DNA from: an uncultured Tateyamaria sp.
Lineage (GTDB): Bacteria > Pseudomonadota > Alphaproteobacteria > Rhodobacterales > Rhodobacteraceae
NCBI RefSeq assembly: GCF_947497045.1
Contig: NZ_CANMEU010000009.1
Span: forward strand, 1-64,000
Direction of reading: 5' to 3'
Length of the DNA: 64,000 nt
The position numbers and the translations under genes were made by a program. Below, one piece after another: positions 16,157 to 23,862 of this stretch. The notes under the pieces were generated by a model. That model had not been told where the DNA came from. It did not search any database and saw only the letters and a list, made by a program, of their open reading frames with translations. Each line of letters begins with the position of its first letter. Position 1 is the first letter of the stretch.

Positions 16157-18241
16157 TCAGGCCACGTCGCCTTTGATGACCCACATCCGTTCGGGAAAGC
16201 TCCATGGCAGGGTCAGCCCATGATACATCAGATAGGCTCCGCTCACCACGAGGGGGCCGGATTTCAGCGCGTTGGCGCCACGTGACAGTTGGCCGATCTC
16301 ATCCCGGTTCACCAGCTCGATGCGGTACTTGGCATCGGGGGAAAGCCGGGTGAGGCGCAAGGGGCGCGGCGCAATCTGATCAGACGTCGCCGCCTTGCCC
16401 GCAAAGACCACGAATTGCGCGCCGCCCTCTTCAAGATGCTGTTCGGCCATCACAGCCGGGTCCGCACTGTCCAGCCGCAGAATGTCAGCCCCATACATCC
16501 AGCTGCGGTTGTGTTTCCACCAGTTGGTGACGTTGCGCAACACACCGGCCTCGTCCTCGGTCAACTCACGCGGGTCCATTTCGAACCCCATATGCCGCTG
16601 CGCCGCGACCCATGCGCGGAACCGGATATCAAGCGTGCGCCCCGAGGTATGGCAGGTGCGCGGCCCCACATGGCTGCCCGTGACGGCCATGGGCAGAAAA
16701 ATCGAGGCATTGTGCTGAATGCGCAGCCGTTCAACCGCATCATTGCTGTCGCTGAGCCAGACCCGCTGTGTGCGTTCCATGATCCCGAAATCGATGCGCC
16801 CGCCCCCGCTTGCACAGCTCTCGATCTCCACATGCGGAAATTCACGGCGCAACCGATCAAGCAGCGCATAGGATCCACGCGTCTGCGCCGCATCGGGCAT
16901 CGGCAGCACCCGGTTGTGATCCCATTTGACGTATTCGATATCGTGGCGGGCCAGAATGTCGCTGATCCGCGCAAACAGGAAGGATTGGACCGCAGGCAAG
17001 GCCATGTTCAGCGCCATCTGCTGACGCCCCATGATCTGATCCTCGCCCCCCAGGGCCCAATCGGGATGGGCACGGAAAATGTCGGAGTTCGGGTTGATCA
17101 TCTCGGGTTCGAACCAGATGCCAAAGGTCATGCCGAGCGACTTCACATGGTCGATCAGTGGCGTCAGGCCATCAGGGTACTTGCGCGGATCAACCTCCCA
17201 ATCAGACAGGGCCTGCGTGTCATCATCGCGGCTGCCGAACCAGCCATCGTCCAGCACAAACCGCTCGGCCCCCAGATCGGCGGCGCGGCCTGCAATGTCC
17301 TTCAACTCATCAAGGTTGTGATCAAAATAGACCGCTTCCCAGCAATTGTAATGCACGGGTCGTGGCACTTCAGGGCGCGGAAAGGTCACGACCCGGTCGC
17401 GCAGGTGGCGTTGGAAGGCGACAGCGCACCCATTCAGCCCATCATCGGAAAACACTGCATAAAGCTTGCCCGTGGCGAATTTGGTCTGCGCGCTGCCCTC
17501 GACCCGCGCGGCGTGGCCGAACTGGATCTGGCGTCGACCATCAGGCAATTCCTCGGCGACCATACGGTGACCGCCCGACCAGCCATAGTGGAACGCATAG
17601 GTATGCCCGGAGGCGTTGCTGGCCCCGCGTGTCGGCACGATCAAACCCGGAAAGTGTTCGTGCCCCGTCCGCCCCGTGCGGTTCTCGCGGTAGCGCATAC
17701 CAGCGGACCATGGCGTGCGGTTCATCTGGAACTCGCCACACCAGCGCCCCGCGAAATCAATCATCTCGTCAGACAATTGCGGGGCCGGAAAGACCGGGGC
17801 GCTGAGCCAATGCAGATGCATGGGATTGTCAGCTTCGACCTCGGCGCTGGCCTCGATGATGTGGGTTTCGGGATCAAGCGCAAAACGGGCGCGGTAGGTC
17901 AGCACCCGGTCTTGATCGAGATAAGTCAGGATCAGCACATTCTCACCCAGATCGGCCTGTTCCAGACAGAACTTGGGCAAAAACGGGGTGCCATCCCCAT
18001 TTCGGATGATCAGACCGGGCTGGCCAGGAAAGGACCGGGTGGCCTCGGGGCAAATGCTGAGTTCCGGGTTGGCATCCAGCATGCCACCCGTCACATCCAG
18101 CGTATAGGCCTTGTAAAGTGTTGTCAGATCTTCGGTATCCGGCAGGCTTGGGCCCCAATAGACCACCTCGGCCAGTCGGCCCCGGTCAGAGCCAAGCACC
18201 AAAGTCTGACGCCCATCGTCCAGGCGCCAACAGCGTATCAC
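16157..18241 (-). CDS. Alpha-galactosidase, glycoside hydrolase family 36
   Basis: About 694 residues, the full GH36 layout: N-terminal beta-sandwich, catalytic barrel and C-terminal beta domain. The nucleophile Asp is in DIEYVKWDHNRVLPMP and the acid/base Asp is in VWLSDSNDAVERLRIQ; ERFVLDDGWFGSRDDDTQAL and FGIWFEPEMINP are also present. There is no signal peptide, so it acts on imported melibiose- or raffinose-type sugars. The GTG at 18241 overlaps the permease stop (GTGA) and is preferred to an ATG at 18298 inside the permease gene. Confidence 0.92.
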   Translation of the reverse strand: MIRCWRLDDGRQTLVLGSDRGRLAEVVYWGPSLPDTEDLTTLYKAYTLDVTGGMLDANPELSICPEATRSFPGQPGLIIRNGDGTPFLPKFCLEQADLGENVLILTYLDQDRVLTYRARFALDPETHIIEASAEVEADNPMHLHWLSAPVFPAPQLSDEMIDFAGRWCGEFQMNRTPWSAGMRYRENRTGRTGHEHFPGLIVPTRGASNASGHTYAFHYGWSGGHRMVAEELPDGRRQIQFGHAARVEGSAQTKFATGKLYAVFSDDGLNGCAVAFQRHLRDRVVTFPRPEVPRPVHYNCWEAVYFDHNLDELKDIAGRAADLGAERFVLDDGWFGSRDDDTQALSDWEVDPRKYPDGLTPLIDHVKSLGMTFGIWFEPEMINPNSDIFRAHPDWALGGEDQIMGRQQMALNMALPAVQSFLFARISDILARHDIEYVKWDHNRVLPMPDAAQTRGSYALLDRLRREFPHVEIESCASGGGRIDFGIMERTQRVWLSDSNDAVERLRIQHNASIFLPMAVTGSHVGPRTCHTSGRTLDIRFRAWVAAQRHMGFEMDPRELTEDEAGVLRNVTNWWKHNRSWMYGADILRLDSADPAVMAEQHLEEGGAQFVVFAGKAATSDQIAPRPLRLTRLSPDAKYRIELVNRDEIGQLSRGANALKSGPLVVSGAYLMYHGLTLPWSFPERMWVIKGDVA

Positions 18242-19086
18242 TTTACCGCCCCCAGGGTCAGGCCGGCGATGAAATGTCTCTGCATCAGGAAGAAACACGC
18301 AACCGGTGGGATCGCCGCAAGCAGGGACGCCGCTGACACGAGATGCCAGTTGTTAACGAATTGACCATTCAACGCGCGCACGCCTGCGGTGATGGGCTTG
18401 GCCGTCTCACCCTGCGTCAGCACGTTGGCCCAGAAAAAGTCGTTCCACACGAAAGTGAAGATCAGCACGGCGAGGGCCGCAATCGCGGGGCGGACGAGGG
18501 GCAGCACCACGTACCAGAAAATCTTCCATTCCGCGACGCCTTCGATGCGCGCCGATTCCACCAGATCAAAGGGCAGCGCTTTGATGAAATTGCGCATGAA
18601 CAAGGTACAAAAACCCGTCTGGAATGCAGCATGGAACAGGAATTGCCCCGCAATGGTGTCATAGAGCCCCGTCTGCACCGACATGTCGCGCACCGGCACC
18701 ATGAGGATCTGGAAGGGAATGAAATTGCCCGCCACAAAAAGGAAGAACAGCGGCAGCGCAACTCGGAACCGGTAGATCGCCAGCGCGTACCCGGCAAGGC
18801 ATGCCAGCGCCACCGAAATGATCACCGTTGGCACAGTGATCAGCACCGAGTTCCACATGTACTGCGCCGCCGCCGACTGGGTGAAAACAGCCGTGTAGTT
18901 TTCGATGATCGCAAATTCAGACGGCCAACCAAACACATTGCCCGAGTTGATGTCGGCGGCCGAGCGGATCGAGGTCAGGAAGATCGCCAGCAAGGGCAGC
19001 AGCCACAGCACCAATGCGAAAGGCAGAAAGGCCTGGTAGGCCGTGCGCACGGCAGGAGTCGATTTCTCAATAGGTCTTGGAAACAT
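18238..19086 (-). CDS. Carbohydrate ABC transporter permease (MalG type)
   Basis: A 282-residue inner-membrane permease of the CUT1 sugar importer family with about six membrane segments. The ATPase-contact EAA loop is SARIEGVAEWKIFWYVVLPL. The start at 19086 is one base after the stop of the first permease; the extra upstream codons belong to that gene. It works with the substrate-binding protein, the MalF-type permease and the ATPase encoded across the divergent promoter. The next gene, alpha-galactosidase, overlaps its stop. Confidence 0.92.
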   Translation of the reverse strand: MFPRPIEKSTPAVRTAYQAFLPFALVLWLLPLLAIFLTSIRSAADINSGNVFGWPSEFAIIENYTAVFTQSAAAQYMWNSVLITVPTVIISVALACLAGYALAIYRFRVALPLFFLFVAGNFIPFQILMVPVRDMSVQTGLYDTIAGQFLFHAAFQTGFCTLFMRNFIKALPFDLVESARIEGVAEWKIFWYVVLPLVRPAIAALAVLIFTFVWNDFFWANVLTQGETAKPITAGVRALNGQFVNNWHLVSAASLLAAIPPVACFFLMQRHFIAGLTLGAVK

Positions 19087-19087
19087 C

Positions 19088-20074
19088 TTAACGCCCCCCT
19101 CTTTCGTCCTGGTACATGCGCCACAGGAAATAGCTGATGAAAAACAGCATGATGCCAAACAATACGGTCGCCACCGATGACCCATAGCCATAGCGCTCGC
19201 CATATTCCGAAATCGCAACTTCGTACATGTAGTGTGACAGCACGTTTGTGGACCCGAACGGCCCGCCTTGGGTCATAATCGCGATCATGTCAAAGGATCT
19301 CAGCGCGCCGATGACAGTCACCACAACCGCAATGAACGTGGCCGGTTTCAGTTGCGGCACAACCACGTACCACAGCATTTTCCACCCCTTCGCCCCATCA
19401 AGGCGCGCCGCCTCGATCTGGTCAGCGGCGACATTGTTCAAGCCCGTGAGGTACAGGATCATGCAATAGGCGATCTGGGGCCACAGGCCCGCCGCGATAA
19501 TGCCATAGGTCGCCCATTCCGGGCTCGACAGGATATCGGGCGCGGGGCGTGAACAGCTGAACGCCACATTGCCGACGATGTTAACCGTTTCCTCACAGAA
19601 GATCGCCTTCCAGATGGTGCCTACGACCCCGAAATCCGGGTTGTAGAACCAACCGAAAATCAGGCCCACGACGACCTGCGAAATCACGAACGGAAAGAAG
19701 AACATGGATTTGTAAAACCGCATGCCCGTGACCGTCTGGTTCAGGAACAGCGCGATGAACAACCCCAATGGCACCGCGAGCATATACAGGATCAGCCACG
19801 CGATATTGTTGCGTAGAGACACCCAGAAATTCGGGTCATCCCAGAGCTTGACGTAGTTATCGAACCCCACCCAGACAGCCGTTGAATTGCCATCCACATC
19901 ATAAAGCCCGTTCCACTCGTAAAGGCTCAGCCAAAGAGATTCGAAGATCGGGAAGACCACGTAGATCGCGAAAAAAATCAAGGCCGGGATCAGGAATATC
20001 CACGGCGCAACCGCCAGTTTGTTGCGCTTGAGCCAGCTTGGCTTCGCGCTTGGCACGTTTACGGCATCAGTCAT
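19088..20074 (-). CDS. Carbohydrate ABC transporter permease (MalF type)
   Basis: A 328-residue permease with a hydrophobic first segment (APWIFLIPALIFFAIYVVFP), about six membrane segments in all, and the EAA loop EAARLDGAKGWKMLWYVVVP. An AGGAGCG ribosome site lies upstream of the ATG at 20074, which excludes the longer frame. It is separated from the substrate-binding protein gene by a 137-base gap that contains a strong hairpin, so its expression is probably lower than that of the binding protein. Confidence 0.92.
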   Translation of the reverse strand: MTDAVNVPSAKPSWLKRNKLAVAPWIFLIPALIFFAIYVVFPIFESLWLSLYEWNGLYDVDGNSTAVWVGFDNYVKLWDDPNFWVSLRNNIAWLILYMLAVPLGLFIALFLNQTVTGMRFYKSMFFFPFVISQVVVGLIFGWFYNPDFGVVGTIWKAIFCEETVNIVGNVAFSCSRPAPDILSSPEWATYGIIAAGLWPQIAYCMILYLTGLNNVAADQIEAARLDGAKGWKMLWYVVVPQLKPATFIAVVVTVIGALRSFDMIAIMTQGGPFGSTNVLSHYMYEVAISEYGERYGYGSSVATVLFGIMLFFISYFLWRMYQDERGGR

Positions 20075-20179
20075 GGAATTGCGCTCCTGATCTGGAATTT
20101 GGGATACCCTTTGGGGGTAATAAGCAACCACATGAAAACGCGAAACAAGATGCGTTCACAAATGATCACCTGAAAGAAA

Positions 20180-20203
20180 GGGGCGGGCACGGATGCCCAC
20201 CCC
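20180..20203 (-). terminator. Hairpin between binding-protein and permease genes (partial terminator/attenuator)
   Basis: Nine-base arms GGGGCGGGC and GCCCACCCC (one G-T pair) flank a six-base loop. On the minus strand the hairpin is followed by TTTCTTTCA. It lies right after the substrate-binding protein gene, where many sugar importers place a leaky stop to keep binding protein in excess. Confidence 0.65.
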
Positions 20204-20211
20204 AATGTCGC

Positions 20212-21444
20212 TTATTTATAGACTTCTTCTTGAACCGTATCGAGGCGCTCAAGGATTGCGTCGACTTTGGAGGGGTCCAGCATGAATTCTTGGAAACCTT
20301 CCATACCTGCCTTGGCCATGGCCGCAGGGGCGTCACGGTCATAGAACTGGGCCAGACCCGCCGCGCCGTTCAACAGTGCAAAGCCTTCCTGAATGAACTT
20401 GTCATCCGAGATACCCGCCTTGGAGTTGATGGGCAGCTGACCAATGGTCTTGTTCCACTCGGTCTGCACATCAGGACGCGCGACGAAGGCCAGGAATTTC
20501 TTGGCATCTTCGACGTTTTTCGCGTTGGCCGGGATAAAGAACGCATCTGCCGGTGCTTCTTCGGCACCGGGAATGGACGCATCAATTGTCGGGAACGGCA
20601 TGAAGTCGATCTGATCTTCGGTCAGACCGGCGTTCTTGTATCCATCCACCGAGAAGTTGCCCATCACGTACATCGCCGCATCACCGTTGGCGAAGGGGGC
20701 AATGGCGTCCTGCCAGCTCATGCTTGCGTGGTTTTCGACAAACCCACACTCGCTGATCAGTGTTTCCCAGTTGGCAAACGTGGCGCGGATGCGGTCGTCG
20801 GTGTACTTGATTTCACCAGCGGTCAGCGCGTTGTGCACGTCATAGCCGTTTGTGCGCAGGTTCAGGTAGTCAAAGACGCCCGCTGCGGTCCACAGGAACT
20901 TCGTGCCGATGGTGAAGGGCGTGACGCCGTTCTCTTTCATCTTGCCACAGGCGGCAAGCAACTCGTCCCATGTCTGGGGTTCTTCCAGCTCCAGCAGGTC
21001 AAAGATGTCTTTGCGATAGTAGATGCCCCACTGATAGTAGGAATAGGGCACGCCCCAGATCTTGCCGTCGCGCGACATGGTGGGCTTGATGGCTGCGAGG
21101 TCTTCGACAAAACCGTTTTCTTCCCACACATCATCGATGGGCTGGAACAGGCCCGCATCGACAAAAGGTGCCATGCGGTTGCCGGGATACCAGCTGGTCA
21201 CGTCGGGCGCGTCCGCTGTGAGGAAGTTCCGAATCGCGGTCTTGTGCGCTTCGCGGTCGTTGATGTTGACGATCACGTTGATGTCGGGGTTTTCGGATTT
21301 GAACAATTCAACCGCATCTTCAAAGCCCTTTTTGGGGCCAGGGTTGAGGTCGTCAAAGTTGATAACCAGATCGCGCGCAAACGCGCTGCCAGCCATAGCT
21401 GTCAGGGCAATCGCCGCAACGGCCGTTTTAACATTCAGGAACAT
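20212..21444 (-). CDS. Extracellular sugar-binding protein of the galactoside ABC importer
   Basis: A 410-residue family 1 solute-binding protein. It has a signal peptide (KTAVAAIALTAMAGSAFA then the mature start RDLVINFDDLNPGPKKG) and ligand-site features such as DAPDVTSWYPGNRMAPFVDA and PYSYYQWGIYYRKDIFDLL. A GGGAGGAAACC ribosome site sets the start at 21444. It is the first gene of a nine-gene run ending with beta-galactosidase. Specificity for alpha- and beta-galactosides is inferred from that run. Confidence 0.9.
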   Translation of the reverse strand: MFLNVKTAVAAIALTAMAGSAFARDLVINFDDLNPGPKKGFEDAVELFKSENPDINVIVNINDREAHKTAIRNFLTADAPDVTSWYPGNRMAPFVDAGLFQPIDDVWEENGFVEDLAAIKPTMSRDGKIWGVPYSYYQWGIYYRKDIFDLLELEEPQTWDELLAACGKMKENGVTPFTIGTKFLWTAAGVFDYLNLRTNGYDVHNALTAGEIKYTDDRIRATFANWETLISECGFVENHASMSWQDAIAPFANGDAAMYVMGNFSVDGYKNAGLTEDQIDFMPFPTIDASIPGAEEAPADAFFIPANAKNVEDAKKFLAFVARPDVQTEWNKTIGQLPINSKAGISDDKFIQEGFALLNGAAGLAQFYDRDAPAAMAKAGMEGFQEFMLDPSKVDAILERLDTVQEEVYK

Positions 21445-21548
21445 GGTTTCCTCCCTTAGTTCCGTTTCTTGCGTTCCCAGACCTTGTATCATCGCCCCGG
21501 AAACGGAAAGTCAGATTTGTTTTGACTTACAGTCTTGCTTGGTGGCAA

Positions 21549-21565
21549 GTTCCACATAGTGAAAC
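21549..21565. promoter_or_regulatory. Candidate IclR-family operator in the divergent promoter region
   Basis: GTTCCACATAGTGAAAC is an inverted repeat with seven-base arms of the form GTTyCAC and GTGrAAC around a three-base centre. It lies about 105 bases before the binding-protein start and 80 bases before the iclR start, in the only intergenic space that could drive both directions. A further GTTCCA half-site is on the minus strand near 21579. This is a position and symmetry argument only. Confidence 0.45.
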
Positions 21566-21644
21566 CGCATCCCAACTATTGGAACTATGCGGTGGAGCAT
21601 CCCGCAGGTCAACAGTTTCCTGCGGCGAGGTTTGGGAGGACCAC

Positions 21645-22433
21645 ATGAACACCGCTGCCCCCCAGTCCGGGGACGGAACCATTGGCAAAGCACTGCAGGT
21701 GCTGGACCTTGTGGCAGGGTTTGAGCGGCCCGTGCGGTTTTCGGAATTGCTGGCCCTGTCGTCCCATCCCAAGGCGACGCTGTATCGGCTGGTCCAGACG
21801 CTCACGAACCTTGGCATGCTGAAATATGACGTAGACCGCCAGACCTATGCGCCCGGTTTGCGCCTTGTGTCCTTGGCCCATGCGGCGTGGCGGCAAAGCA
21901 GCCTCGCCCCTATCGCCCGCCCCCATATTGACGCCCTCAGCGAGACCTTGGGCGAAACCGTGCACCTGGCCCAACTCGATGGCGGTCAGGTCCTCTATGT
22001 GGACAAACGTAACGCCGCCGACCCGATCGAGATGTTTTCCCAGGCGGGCAAGGTCGGCCCCGGATACTGCACCGGCGTGGGCAAGGCGATGCTCGCATTC
22101 CTGAGTGACGAGGCCCGCGAAACCGCACTGTCACAGCAGGCATGGTTCGCCCACACGGCCCACACCCATACAGGGCGCGAATCGCTTGAGGCCGAGCTGG
22201 CCGAAATCGGGCGTGACGGCATCGCCTATGACCGTGAAGAACATGAACCCGGCATCATCTGCGTCGCCGCACCGATCCTGTCGGACACCCGCCGCGCCAT
22301 CGGGGCGCTGTCGGTCACAACCACCACATCGCGCAAATCGCTGGCCGATCTGGCCGCCCTTGCCCCGCATCTTCAATCCTGTGCGTCCGACATCGCCCAC
22401 AGTGCTGCCAACTGGCAGTTTCCCAGCCAATAA
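21645..22433 (+). CDS. IclR-family transcriptional regulator of the galactoside regulon
   Basis: A 262-residue regulator. The N-terminal winged helix-turn-helix is GKALQVLDLVAGFERPVRFS, with the recognition region SSHPKATLYRLVQTLTNLGM. The C-terminal effector domain includes LAQLDGGQVLYVDKRN, GYCTGVGKAMLAFL and EHEPGIICVAAPIL. A GGGAGGA ribosome site precedes the ATG at 21645, so the longer frame is not used. It is divergent from the importer and catabolic operon and 31 bases ahead of the importer ATPase, which it is probably co-transcribed with. It may sense galactose or a galactonate intermediate. Confidence 0.9.
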   Translation: MNTAAPQSGDGTIGKALQVLDLVAGFERPVRFSELLALSSHPKATLYRLVQTLTNLGMLKYDVDRQTYAPGLRLVSLAHAAWRQSSLAPIARPHIDALSETLGETVHLAQLDGGQVLYVDKRNAADPIEMFSQAGKVGPGYCTGVGKAMLAFLSDEARETALSQQAWFAHTAHTHTGRESLEAELAEIGRDGIAYDREEHEPGIICVAAPILSDTRRAIGALSVTTTTSRKSLADLAALAPHLQSCASDIAHSAANWQFPSQ

Positions 22434-22464
22434 CCACCTCGCATCACGACATAAGGATCCTACC

Positions 22465-23526
22465 ATGACCGGCGTAACCCTTCAAAAAGCAGTCAAACGA
22501 TATGGTGCCACCCAAGTCATTCACGGTGTGGACCTGACAATTGATGATGGCGAATTTTGTGTCTTTGTGGGCCCTTCGGGGTGCGGCAAGTCCACATTGC
22601 TGCGCATGATTGCGGGACTCGAGGAGACCTCGGATGGCCAGATCAACATCGGTGCGCGGGATGTGACCCACATGGACCCGGCCGAGCGCGGCGTGGCGAT
22701 GGTGTTCCAGACCTATGCGCTTTATCCGCATATGACGGTCGAGGAAAACATGGGCTTTGGCCTCAAGATGAACGGCGTCGACAAGGCCGAGATCAAACGC
22801 AAGGTCGATGGGGCCTCCAAAATCCTGAAGCTGGACGACTACCTGTCACGCAAACCTGCGGCCCTTTCGGGCGGTCAGCGCCAGCGGGTCGCCATTGGCC
22901 GCTCGATTGTGCGTGGCCCCGAAGTCTTCCTGTTTGATGAACCACTGTCCAACCTCGATGCCGAATTGCGCGTCGACATGCGGGTCGAGATCGCCCGCCT
23001 GCACAAGGAACTGGGCACCACCATGATTTACGTGACCCACGACCAGGTCGAGGCGATGACGCTGGCTGACAAGATCGTCGTGCTGCGCGCAGGCTACATC
23101 GAACAGGTGGGCAGCCCGATGCATCTTTATCAGGACCCCGACAACAAGTTCGTGGCCGGGTTCATCGGCTCTCCTGCGATGAATTTCGTGACAGGCGTGG
23201 CGCAGTCCGGCGGCGTGCGCGTCCCTGCCCTGTCCGATCAGGTCATCCCGACGTCAGTGGCCTTGCCTGCCGATGGTACCGAGGTGACCGTGGGCATCCG
23301 TCCGCAGGATATGGAACTGACCGCCGCCCCCTCATCGATCAAACTCGACATTCGCGAACGGTTGGGCGGCGTCGCCTATGACTATCTGACGACACCCACG
23401 AACGAGCGGATCGTGGTCGAATCCAAAGGCGATCTGGCGATGGAGGAAGGCACCGAAGTCACACTGACCTTTGACGCCAGCCGCACGATGTTCTTTGATG
23501 CCCAGACCGAGGCACGCCTGCGCTAA
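22465..23526 (+). CDS. ATPase subunit of the sugar ABC importer (UgpC/MsmK type)
   Basis: A 353-residue MalK-like ATPase. It shows Walker A GPSGCGKSTLL, Q-loop VFQTYALYPHMTVEENM, signature LSGGQRQRVAIGRS and Walker B VFLFDEPLSNLDAEL, followed by the H-loop VTHDQVEAMTLA and a C-terminal TOBE/MalK-type regulatory domain. It is placed after the regulator rather than with the permeases, but no other importer ATPase is nearby, so it very likely powers the galactoside system. A terminator follows directly. Confidence 0.92.
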   Translation: MTGVTLQKAVKRYGATQVIHGVDLTIDDGEFCVFVGPSGCGKSTLLRMIAGLEETSDGQINIGARDVTHMDPAERGVAMVFQTYALYPHMTVEENMGFGLKMNGVDKAEIKRKVDGASKILKLDDYLSRKPAALSGGQRQRVAIGRSIVRGPEVFLFDEPLSNLDAELRVDMRVEIARLHKELGTTMIYVTHDQVEAMTLADKIVVLRAGYIEQVGSPMHLYQDPDNKFVAGFIGSPAMNFVTGVAQSGGVRVPALSDQVIPTSVALPADGTEVTVGIRPQDMELTAAPSSIKLDIRERLGGVAYDYLTTPTNERIVVESKGDLAMEEGTEVTLTFDASRTMFFDAQTEARLR

Positions 23527-23553
23527 CCGCTCCGATATTCATCACGCGTCAGG

Positions 23554-23587
23554 GCCCCGCAGATCATCTGGATTTGCGGGGCTTTTT
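23554..23587 (+). terminator. Rho-independent terminator after the sugar ATPase gene
   Basis: GCCCCGCA (23554-23561) pairs with TGCGGGGC (23575-23582) around a 13-base loop and is followed by five T residues. Confidence 0.85.
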
Positions 23588-23862
23588 CTTGTCGGATTCT
23601 CCGCTGTGGATAAATGGGGGTTTGGTGTGTGCCGGATCATCCCCAATCTCGTATTTCCAGGAATTTATGCATCCGTTCAGGGGATAAACCTGCCCGTTCA
23701 GTTGAAAATAGACAAGCATCCACTGCCCTGCTCGACGTTCACGAATGTGGATAAACAACGTTGTTCAAAAGTGATCGCGTCGCACCTCATCCACCCGCCG
23801 CAGCACATTTGTCATCACATACGCCGCGTAGCACATTCATTTCATTTGAATTTAGAGAGACC
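23588..23862. other. Gene-free interval with two perfect DnaA boxes and a palindrome
   Basis: No credible gene is seen. TGTGGATAA, the reverse complement of the classical DnaA box TTATCCACA, occurs at 23605-23613 and 23746-23754. A two-mismatch copy (AGGGGATAA) lies between them at 23679-23687. A perfect 12-base palindrome AACAACGTTGTT at 23754-23765 abuts the second box. The interval separates two operons that converge (the sugar ATPase on plus and ptsP on minus). Confidence 0.6.

Noticed and set aside
16289-18364. 691-codon plus-strand open frame
   Set aside because: Antisense shadow of the GH36 alpha-galactosidase, which has all family motifs; the plus-strand translation is Arg/His-rich with no domain.
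20038-21459. 473-codon plus-strand frame
   Set aside because: Antisense of the sugar-binding protein gene.
23605-23765. Chromosomal replication origin (oriC)
   Set aside because: Two DnaA boxes are too few, and no dnaA, hemE, parAB or gidA genes flank the interval. Kept only as a possible DnaA-binding site.
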